DNA of 21,479 bases from Reyranella sp. (GTDB lineage Bacteria; Pseudomonadota; Alphaproteobacteria; Reyranellales; Reyranellaceae), in assembly GCA_030679805.1 (NCBI GenBank), contig JAUXST010000923.1, forward strand, positions 1 to 21,479, written 5' to 3'. The notes under the pieces are model-generated. The model was not told the DNA's origin, did no database searches, and saw only the letters and a list, made by a program, of their open reading frames with translations. Shown here one piece after another: positions 1 to 5,808 of this stretch (positions are counted from its first letter, which is position 1; every line of letters starts with the position of its first letter). The position numbers and the translations under genes were made by a program.

Positions 1-643
1 TGGCCATCAAGCTGGCGTCGGCCAATGCTTTTCGGCGAATGGGTTCGGACAACCCAAGTGGGTCACGCAAACCGGCCAATTCCGCCGCAGCTATGTTCAA
101 AGTGGGATAATTTTTATTGAGCCATGTTTGAAGTATTCTAATTCGATACGTTGAGGGTATGCCGCCGGGCGAAAGCCATGCATCTAGCATCTTTGCGCTT
201 TCAGGGCTGGCGCTAGTAGCCGCGCTAGGCGGGGAGAGAGGTGCATCGATGCTGAGACGGTAGTGCGCAAAGAGCGTCACTACCGCGATCGCTAGGAGAA
301 CGGCACCCGCAGTCAATAGTCGCTTGTTTGTGCTTCGGGCGGCGCCTGCCGCGGCGACGATCGGGTCGATGTTAGATTTTAGTTTCTCTACTACTGCTTT
401 ATTTTGCTTCGCTTGGTTGCCCAGTAGTCGGCCAAGAGCTTGCAACCTGCTTTCATCATCCGTGAAATTGGCAAGGATTTCGCGAATGTCTTTTGCATCG
501 TAACCTTGGGCGATGACGGCGTCAGCGATGGACTTTTCTTTGCCTTCTTTGAACCACCACACAAATAACGCGATGACGAATGCGCCGAAGGACAGAACGG
601 TGGCAATGCCGCCGGCAATTTTCAGCACTTCGACTAGTGGCAT
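1..643 (-). CDS. Two-helix membrane protein of unknown function, 3' end beyond the window
   Basis: Open for 214 codons from ATG at 643 to the left edge with no stop; the C-terminus is missing. I do not recognise the family. The start is well supported: a GGGGGAAAG ribosome-binding site lies a few bases upstream. Residues about 8-31 (IAGGIATVLSFGAFVIALFVWWF) form a first membrane helix. A charged, probably helical segment follows (about 35-95, with KEGKEKS, DAKDIREIL and KAVVEKLKS), then a second helix (about 113-131, LLTAGAVLLAIAVVTLFAHY). Next comes a Pro/Ser/Ala-rich linker (LSPPSAATSASPESA) and a basic, mixed-charge domain up to the edge. The topology suggests a cytoplasmic helical linker between two helices and an external C-terminal domain. 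Base composition differs sharply from the neighbours: bases 361-420 are 40 percent GC, and codons such as TTA, CTA, AGA and ATA are used, which suggests acquired DNA. Reading frame is secure; function is unknown. Confidence 0.75.
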   Translation of the reverse strand, partial: MPLVEVLKIAGGIATVLSFGAFVIALFVWWFKEGKEKSIADAVIAQGYDAKDIREILANFTDDESRLQALGRLLGNQAKQNKAVVEKLKSNIDPIVAAAGAARSTNKRLLTAGAVLLAIAVVTLFAHYRLSIDAPLSPPSAATSASPESAKMLDAWLSPGGIPSTYRIRILQTWLNKNYPTLNIAAAELAGLRDPLGLSEPIRRKALADASLMA

Positions 644-730
644 TATTGCTTTCCCCCAACAATGCTAAGCTTTTCTTACTTGGCCGCAACGGTAGCCGGC
701 GCTGATGTTAGACGAGAAGTTCCGTTATGG

Positions 731-2023
731 CTAAGATAGCAAAAGGCGAGCGATATAAAACCCATCGAGGCCGCCGCGCTCGGGCCACATCGAGGGGAGC
801 GTGCGAACGTCGCCGTCTTTCGTGAGGGCGCTCTCCAGTCCCGGCAGCTCGGCCGGCTGGACCGGCACGCGGCTGAGACGCGGCTCGCGCGACAGGAGCG
901 CCTCGATCCGCGCCGGGCCTTCGTCCTCCTGCAGCGAGCACACGGCATAGACCAGCATCGCGCCGGGCTTCAGCTGCTCGACGGCGTGCAGCAGCAGGCG
1001 GTCCTGGGTGAGGGTGAGGCGGCCCACGTCCTCCTCGTCCTTCAGCCAGGCGATATCGGGATGGCGCCGGAGGGTGCCGGTGCCGGAGCAGGGGGCGTCG
1101 AGCAGGATGCCGTCGAACTTTTCCGCCGCCGTCCATTTGCTGGCGTCGGCGGTGATCAGTTCCGCGGCGAGGCCGGCGCGGGCGAGGTTTTCGCCGACGC
1201 GGATCATGCGGCGCGCCGAGATGTCGACGGCGGTGACGGCAGCGCCGGCGGCGCAGAGCTGCATCGTCTTGCCGCCGGGGGCATCGCAGAGATCGGCTAC
1301 GCGCTTGCCGGCGATGTCGCCCAGCAGGCGCACGGGGAGCGTGGCGGCGGCGTCCTGCACCCACCATGCGCCCTCGGGGAAACCGGGCAGCTCGGCGATA
1401 TGGCCGCCGCCGGTGCGCCGCAGCGTGCCGGTCGGCAGCACCTCGGCCTCGAGCTGGCCCGCCCAGAACTCGGTGTTGGCGCGCGGCGTAAGGTCGAGCG
1501 GCGCCTCGATCAGGTGGGCGGCGGCGATGGCGCGCGTGGTGTCCTCGCCGTAGGCCTCGGCCCAGCTCCGCCACAGCCATTGCGGCGTGTTGAGGCGGGC
1601 GGGGTCGCGGTCGCCCAGGATCGCCAGGCCTTCGCGGCTGATGCGGCGCAGGACGGCGTTGGCGAGACCTTTCAGATGCGGCAGGTGGGCGTCCTCGATC
1701 AGGCGCACCGAGGTGTCGACGGCGGCGTGCGGCGCGGTCCCCAGGAACAGGAGCTGGGCCGCACCCAGGCGCAGCACCTGGCGGCCGACCGCGTTCGCAC
1801 CGTCCAGGGGCTTGGTGATCAGGCCCGACAGCACGCCCTCGATCTCGCCCAGGTGGCGCACGGTCGTGGCCAGCAGCAGCCGCACGAAGGCGCGGTCGCG
1901 CGGGTCGAGGCCGGCGAAGCCCGCGTGGCGCGCGAGGGCCTCGTCGAGCGGCTGGCCCTTGTCGAGACAGGAGACCAGGATTTCTAAGGCGGCCTGGCGG
2001 GAGGCGAGCGGTTGGAAGTCCAT
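731..2023 (-). CDS. rsmB: RsmB-type rRNA cytosine-C5 methyltransferase
   Basis: S-adenosylmethionine-dependent methyltransferase of the RsmB/NOP2/Sun family; RsmB makes m5C967 in 16S rRNA (E. coli numbering). The 430 residues match the family length. Residues about 5-130 resemble the NusB-like RNA-binding domain (DPRDRAFVRLLLATTVRHLG; KGLANAVLRR). The catalytic Rossmann domain follows: SAM-binding motif ADLCDAPGGKT at 243-253, the acidic motif VDIS near 266, motif IV DAPCSGTGTLRRHPDI with Cys312, and motif VI VYAVCSLQEDEG with Cys362. These are the two cysteines used by m5C methyltransferases. The motif VI context is AVCS rather than the common TCS. ATG at 2023 directly precedes the homologous N-terminus (MDFQPLASRQAALEIL). 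The gene diverges from the ABC transporter at 2103 and may give a near-leaderless mRNA from the promoter predicted just upstream. Alphaproteobacteria carry several RsmB paralogues, so the exact target base is less certain than the family. Confidence 0.9.
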   Translation of the reverse strand: MDFQPLASRQAALEILVSCLDKGQPLDEALARHAGFAGLDPRDRAFVRLLLATTVRHLGEIEGVLSGLITKPLDGANAVGRQVLRLGAAQLLFLGTAPHAAVDTSVRLIEDAHLPHLKGLANAVLRRISREGLAILGDRDPARLNTPQWLWRSWAEAYGEDTTRAIAAAHLIEAPLDLTPRANTEFWAGQLEAEVLPTGTLRRTGGGHIAELPGFPEGAWWVQDAAATLPVRLLGDIAGKRVADLCDAPGGKTMQLCAAGAAVTAVDISARRMIRVGENLARAGLAAELITADASKWTAAEKFDGILLDAPCSGTGTLRRHPDIAWLKDEEDVGRLTLTQDRLLLHAVEQLKPGAMLVYAVCSLQEDEGPARIEALLSREPRLSRVPVQPAELPGLESALTKDGDVRTLPSMWPERGGLDGFYIARLLLS

Positions 2024-2031
2024 CGCGCGGC

Positions 2032-2060
2032 GCTATAGCCCCCGGCGCGGCCCTTGTCAT
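2032..2060 (-). promoter_or_regulatory. Predicted sigma-70-like promoter for rsmB, near-leaderless
   Basis: On the minus strand, ATGACA (2060-2055, five of six matches to TTGACA) is separated by exactly 17 bp from TATAGC (2037-2032, four of six matches to TATAAT). Only 8 nt lie between the -10 box and the rsmB ATG, so initiation at the usual distance would fall at or within a couple of bases of the start codon. No Shine-Dalgarno is visible there, which agrees with a leaderless message. The call rests on box matches only. Confidence 0.45.
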
Positions 2061-2081
2061 CGCTTGTTCGGCGGCTAGTGT
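2054..2081 (+). promoter_or_regulatory. Predicted promoter for the BacA/YddA-like ABC transporter
   Basis: TTGTCA (2054-2059) and TAGTGT (2076-2081) are spaced by 16 bp, upstream of a good ribosome-binding site (AAGGA at about 2090) and the ATG at 2103. The -35 box shares bases 2055-2059 with the -35 box of the opposing rsmB promoter, so the two polymerases could not occupy both at once. The -10 match is moderate. Confidence 0.35.
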
Positions 2082-2102
2082 GCGGCGCGAAAGGATTTCC
2101 GC

Positions 2103-3827
2103 ATGAAAAGAGTAGGCTCGTTCGTCGGCGACTGGTGGCGCCTGGTTAATCCGTACTTCCGGTCCGAGGAGTGGCCCTATGCCATTCCGCTGCTGCTGGG
2201 CGCGATCGCACTGACGCTGGGCGGCGTCTTCGTGGAAGTCCTTTTCAACGACTGGAGCCGGCGCTTCTACGACAGCCTGCAGAACAAGGACGAGGCGGTT
2301 TTCTGGCAGGAAATCCTCACCTTCTCCTGGCTCGCCGCGCTCTTCATCGCGGTCGCCGTCGCCCGGGCGATCGTGAGTCCCTATCTCCGCCTGCGCTGGC
2401 GGCGGTGGCTGACGCGCCGCTATCTCGCCCATTGGCTCGACGGCCGCGGCTACTACCGCATCGAGCTGCAGCGCACGGTCGACAACGCCGATCAGCGCAT
2501 CGCCGAGGACCTGCGCTTTCTCGGCGAATACACCATGCAGCTGTTCCTCGGCCTTTTGAGCGCCGTGGCCACGCTGATCTCGTTCCTGTTCATCCTGTGG
2601 TCACTGTCGGGACCGCTGTCGCTGGCGGCCATCGGCCTCGACATCAACGTGCCCGGCTACATGGCGTGGGTCTGCCTGATCTATGCCATTGCCGGCACCT
2701 TCCTCGCCAACCTCGTCGGCCGCCGGCTGATCAACCTCAACTTCCTGAAGCAGCGCTATGAAGCCAACTTCCGCTTCGCGCTGGTGCGGGTGCGCGAGAA
2801 TGCCGAGGGCATCGCGCTTTATCGCGGCGAGGAGCGCGAGGCCGAGGCGCTCAATGCGCGCTTCGCCGACGTCTTCAATAACGGCTGGCGCGTGCTGTTC
2901 ACCCAAGTGCAGCTTGCCTTCTATCAGTCGGGCTACGCCCAGCTCGCGATCATCTTTCCCTATGTCGTGACGGCGCCGCGCTTCTTCGCTGGCGCCATCA
3001 CGCTCGGTGTGATGACCCAGACCGCTTCGGCCTTCGGCCAGGTCCAGAGTGCACTCTCGTTCTTCATCGACAACTACACGGTCGTGGCCGAGTTGCGCGC
3101 CGTCATGGATCGTCTGCAAGGGCTGAAGGCGGCGACAGACCACAAGCCGGAGAGCGCCATCGAGGTGGCGCCCCAGGCCGGCCGCGGCGACGTCGGCGTC
3201 GAGGACCTGACGCTGGCGCTGCCCAACGGCCAGACGCTGCTCGCCAACACGACGCTCGCGTTGCCGCGTGGCCGGTCGACGCTGATCTCGGGAGCGAGCG
3301 GCTCGGGCAAGAGCACGCTGTTCCGCGCGCGGGCCGGCATCTGGCCGTTCGGGAGCGGGCACGTGCACGTGCCCGCCGGCGCGCGCGTCCTGTTCCTGCC
3401 GCAGAAACCCTACATCCCGATCGGCACGCTGCGCGACGCGGTGAAGTATCCCGATGAGCACTCGACGGCGAGCGACGGCGAGATCGTGGCGGCGCTGCAG
3501 GCAGCCCAACTCGGCCAGCTCGCCGGTCGCCTGGACGAGGAGGCGCACTGGACCAACATCCTGTCGGGGGGCGAGCAGCAGCGCGTGGCGATCGCCCGGG
3601 CGCTGGTCTTCAAGCCCGACTGGCTGTTCCTCGACGAGGCCACGGCGTCGCTCGACGACACGACGGAAGCGGCGGTCTATGGCGCGCTGAAGGAACGACT
3701 GCCGGACACGACGCTGGTGTCGATCGGCCACCGGCCGTCGCTCAGGAAGTGGCACGAGCGGCGGATCGAGCTGCAGCGCAAGCCGGGCGAGGTCGGGCGG
3801 CTGGTCGAGGCGCCCGCATCTGCCTAG
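2103..3827 (+). CDS. SbmA/BacA/YddA-like ABC transporter, fused permease and ATPase
   Basis: A 574-residue half-transporter in which a membrane domain of the ABC_membrane_2 (SbmA/BacA) family precedes an ATPase domain, as in E. coli YddA and mycobacterial BacA (Rv1819c). Hydrophobic segments lie near 25-46, 70-93, 143-165, 185-204 and 275-300. The family hallmarks NDWSRRFYDSLQ (49-60) and VDNADQRIAEDL (126-137) are present. The ATPase has Walker A GASGSGKST (397-405), a Q-loop in FLPQKPYIP (about 434), signature LSGGEQQ (487-493), Walker B LFLDEA with Asp511-Glu512, and switch His543. All are canonical, so it should be an active homodimer. Members move peptides, cobalamin or very-long-chain fatty acid derivatives; the substrate here cannot be told. 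An AAGGA ribosome-binding site sits 8 nt before the ATG. The next gene starts 9 bp after the stop and may be co-transcribed. Confidence 0.88.
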   Translation: MKRVGSFVGDWWRLVNPYFRSEEWPYAIPLLLGAIALTLGGVFVEVLFNDWSRRFYDSLQNKDEAVFWQEILTFSWLAALFIAVAVARAIVSPYLRLRWRRWLTRRYLAHWLDGRGYYRIELQRTVDNADQRIAEDLRFLGEYTMQLFLGLLSAVATLISFLFILWSLSGPLSLAAIGLDINVPGYMAWVCLIYAIAGTFLANLVGRRLINLNFLKQRYEANFRFALVRVRENAEGIALYRGEEREAEALNARFADVFNNGWRVLFTQVQLAFYQSGYAQLAIIFPYVVTAPRFFAGAITLGVMTQTASAFGQVQSALSFFIDNYTVVAELRAVMDRLQGLKAATDHKPESAIEVAPQAGRGDVGVEDLTLALPNGQTLLANTTLALPRGRSTLISGASGSGKSTLFRARAGIWPFGSGHVHVPAGARVLFLPQKPYIPIGTLRDAVKYPDEHSTASDGEIVAALQAAQLGQLAGRLDEEAHWTNILSGGEQQRVAIARALVFKPDWLFLDEATASLDDTTEAAVYGALKERLPDTTLVSIGHRPSLRKWHERRIELQRKPGEVGRLVEAPASA

Positions 3828-3836
3828 CGTGGCCGC

Positions 3837-4346
3837 ATGAGCAGGGTGCTGATCGTCGCCGGCCCCGCCGATGCGGACTTTGCCGAGGAGGTGCGCCGGA
3901 CGACGCGCGGCCTCGACATCGAGATCGCGCAGTCGTTGCCGGTTGCCGAGCAGCGGGCGGTGCTGCTGGTGTGGAGCGCCGTTGCGCCCGCGACGGCCGC
4001 CGACATACCGACGTTGATCGACCTCTGGTCCCGGGGCCGCCTGGTCATCGCCCGCCGCGACGACACGGCCCTGCCGCTGGGGCTGGGTGACCTCGATACG
4101 TTGCCGGCCGGCGCGCCGGTGCGCGAGACGGCGTTCAAGCTGCTTCATGCGGCCCTTGCGCCGGGGGAGGGGGCAGCGGTGGCCGCGCCGCCGCCACCAC
4201 CACCACCGCTGCCCGAGTCGCTGACGCCAGTATTCGAGGCCGCGCCCGCCGCGATGGCACCTTCGGCGCGACGCTGGCCGATGGCCGTGGCGGTCGCCGT
4301 GCTGGTGCTAGCCGCGGCAGGCGGCGCGGCGTTGTGGCTGCAGTAG
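3837..4346 (+). CDS. Small tail-anchored proline-linker protein with a possible TIR-like N-terminal domain
   Basis: A 169-residue protein. Residues 1-105 look like a compact alpha/beta domain: strand VLIVAG, helix DFAEEVRRTTR, strand AVLLVWS, helix IPTLIDLW, strand RLVIARRDD. The order and the LVWSAVAP stretch recall a TIR fold, but I cannot place the catalytic glutamate of TIR NADases, so this is a weak structural suggestion. A proline run (about 121-128) then links to one C-terminal membrane helix (about 149-167, MAVAVAVLVLAAAGGAALWL), giving a cytoplasmic domain tethered to the inner membrane. The ATG is 9 bp after the ABC transporter stop, so the two are probably co-transcribed. The TAG that ends the frame is followed in the same frame by 38 more coding-like codons (separate entry), so the gene may be a recently truncated allele. 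Function is not recognised. Confidence 0.65.
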   Translation: MSRVLIVAGPADADFAEEVRRTTRGLDIEIAQSLPVAEQRAVLLVWSAVAPATAADIPTLIDLWSRGRLVIARRDDTALPLGLGDLDTLPAGAPVRETAFKLLHAALAPGEGAAVAAPPPPPPPLPESLTPVFEAAPAAMAPSARRWPMAVAVAVLVLAAAGGAALWLQ

Positions 4347-4463
4347 GCATCGCAGCCCCCGGCAGAGAAATCCGCCGGTCCCGAAGAGGCCGCGATGCGC
4401 CGCGATGACGAACTGGCCTACATCCTGGCGCCGTTCCAGCGCCACGCGCTCGACGCCGTCTAG
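4347..4463 (+). pseudogene. In-frame continuation of the upstream ORF beyond an amber codon
   Basis: Directly after TAG (4344-4346) the same frame stays open for 38 codons to a second TAG at 4461-4463. The product would read ASQPPAEKSAGPEEAA, then MRRDDELAYILAPFQRHALDAV. Most codons end in G or C, as in real genes here, and the peptide would be a soluble tail just outside the membrane helix of the 169-residue protein. The simplest reading is one ancestral gene of about 208 codons with a nonsense change at codon 170. Other readings are suppression of the amber codon, a base error, or chance. The final stop overlaps the stop of the convergent membrane-protein frame (4460-4462). Confidence 0.4.
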
Positions 4464-4753
4464 TAGCTCAGCAGCAGGAGCGCGATCATCGCCGCCACGG
4501 CCAGCGCGGTCATGGCGATCCAGGCGAACACCACGCCGGCGCTCTGGCCGCCCTGCCGCAGGACCAGCCATACGCTGAGGGCAAAGCCCAGCGCGGCACC
4601 GCCGATGCCGCCCACGGTCGCGCCGCCCATGGCGACCGCGCCCTCGAAGGTGCCGCCGAATTTGGTGAACAGGATGCCCAAGGCCACGGACAGGACGGCG
4701 GCCCCGACGAAGCCGCCAAGGATGCCGCCCAGCAGGGCGATGATGTATCGGAT
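4460..4753 (-). pseudogene. Small multi-helix membrane protein frame without a usual start codon
   Basis: From about 4753 to the TAG at 4462-4460, one minus frame encodes some 97 residues with strong membrane character: IRYIIALLGGILGGFVGAAVL, ALGILFTKFGG, AMGGATVGGIGGAALGFALSVWLVL, then VVFAWIAMTALAVAAMIALLLL, about three glycine-rich helices. The family is not recognised. No ATG, GTG or TTG occurs in this frame between the beta-subunit coding region and the first helix; the first codons read CTT ATC CGA TAC. The first internal candidates (GTG in the first helix, ATG of MGGATVGG) would delete a helix. The frame lies in the -1 register relative to the beta-subunit ORF, which runs through it to 4510. 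A small deletion that removed both the beta stop and this gene's start, for example a TGATG overlap, would explain both oddities. An ATC start or a base error are alternatives. Confidence 0.5.
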
Positions 4754-5808
4754 AAGCGCAGGCCCGCGTTGATGCGGTCGAGCGCCGACGGGCCGGGACA
4801 AAGGTCGGCGTCGCCCAGCATGTTGAGCGCCACGTCGACCGTGTTCAGGTGATGGTGCAGATCCTTCGGACTCGGGTCGACATAGAGCAGGCCGGTCACG
4901 ACCTCGCCCGCCGCCATGCCTTCCTGGACCCGCTTCATTGCCGCTACCTTGTCCGAGGCGTCGTATTCCTCGCCCAGCTTGCGCAGGCGGAGGATGGAAC
5001 CGTCGTGCTGTCGCACGGTGGTGAGCGTGCCCGGATCGTAGGAGGTGGTGATCTCCTCGCGGCTTTCGATGAAGTCGATGCGGTTCAGCGCCTCGTTGTG
5101 CTCGCGCACGTAGTCGTAGCTCTTGGTCGAGCCCGGGTGGTTGTTGAAGGCCACGCACGGGCTGATGACGTCGAGGAAGGCCGCACCCTTGTGCGCCATC
5201 GCCGCCTTGATCAGCGGCACGAGCTGGTGCTTGTCGCCCGAGAAGGAGCGGCCGACGAAGGTGGCGCCCATCAGGATGGCGAGCGAGACGAGGTCGATCG
5301 GCTCGTCCGAGTTGGCCACGCCCTTCTTGCTGATCGAGCCCTTGTCGGCGGTGGCCGAGAACTGGCCCTTGGTCAGGCCGTAGACGCCGTTGTTCATGAC
5401 GATATAGGTCATGTTCACGCCGCGGCGCATGATGTGGGCGAATTGGCCGAGTCCGATCGAGGCCGAATCGCCGTCGCCCGACACGCCCATGTAGACCAGG
5501 TTCTTGTTGGCGAGGTTGGCGCCGGTCATCACCGACGGCATGCGACCGTGCACGGTGTTGAAGCCGTGGCTGGCGCCCAGGAAGTAGGTCGGCGCCTTCG
5601 ACGAGCAGCCGATGCCGGAGAGCTTGGCGATCTGGTGCGGCAGGACGTCGAGTTCGTAGCTCGCCTGGATGATGGCGGCGCTGATCGAGTCGTGGCCGCA
5701 GCCGGCGCACAATGTCGAGACCGCGCCCTCGTAGTCGCGCCTGGTGTAGCCGGCCTTGTTCTTGACCAGCGAGGGATGATGCAGCCGGGGCTTGGCGATG
5801 TAGGTCAT
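4510..5808 (-). CDS. korB: 2-oxoacid:acceptor oxidoreductase, beta (thiamine diphosphate-binding) subunit
   Basis: The catalytic thiamine diphosphate subunit of an enzyme that decarboxylates a 2-oxoacid, probably 2-oxoglutarate, to the acyl-CoA and passes electrons to iron-sulfur carriers. Motifs: LCAGCGHD (33-40), GIGCSSKAPTY (65-75), the pyrophosphate/Mg site GDGDSASIG (111-119), and VMNNGVYGLTKGQFSAT (137-153). The cysteines of CAGCGH and a later Cys218 fit the cluster ligands of the short beta subunits. Family-like sequence ends near residue 351 (LCPGPSALDRINAGLR), the usual length. The frame then continues about 81 codons as low-complexity Ser/Ala/Pro/Trp-rich sequence, antiphase to the small membrane protein, before stopping at 4510; the tail looks like read-through, not a domain. 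ATG at 5808 overlaps the alpha-subunit stop as ATGA, so translation is coupled. Substrate could instead be another 2-oxoacid such as phenylglyoxylate or a branched-chain acid. Confidence 0.85.
   Translation of the reverse strand: MTYIAKPRLHHPSLVKNKAGYTRRDYEGAVSTLCAGCGHDSISAAIIQASYELDVLPHQIAKLSGIGCSSKAPTYFLGASHGFNTVHGRMPSVMTGANLANKNLVYMGVSGDGDSASIGLGQFAHIMRRGVNMTYIVMNNGVYGLTKGQFSATADKGSISKKGVANSDEPIDLVSLAILMGATFVGRSFSGDKHQLVPLIKAAMAHKGAAFLDVISPCVAFNNHPGSTKSYDYVREHNEALNRIDFIESREEITTSYDPGTLTTVRQHDGSILRLRKLGEEYDASDKVAAMKRVQEGMAAGEVVTGLLYVDPSPKDLHHHLNTVDVALNMLGDADLCPGPSALDRINAGLRLSDTSSPCWAASLAASSGPPSCPWPWASCSPNSAAPSRARSPWAARPWAASAVPRWALPSAYGWSCGRAARAPAWCSPGSP

Noticed and set aside
644..730. RNA gene or terminator between the left-edge gene and rsmB
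   Set aside because: Only an imperfect GC-rich stem and the ribosome-binding site of the left gene are visible; no tRNA-like arms and no T-run.
4188..4212. CCN/CCACCA microrepeat
   Set aside because: It simply encodes the polyproline linker of the 169-residue protein; no sign of slippage or phase variation.
4361..4380. Possible terminator hairpin (CCGGC...GCCGG) after the TIR-like gene
   Set aside because: Stem of about five pairs, no T-run, and it lies within the in-frame coding-like extension.
4745..4765. Programmed -1 frameshift joining KorB to the membrane protein
   Set aside because: The junction CTG CGC TTA TCC has no slippery heptamer of the X-XXY-YYZ type and no obvious downstream stem placed for frameshifting. 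An indel or base error is simpler.
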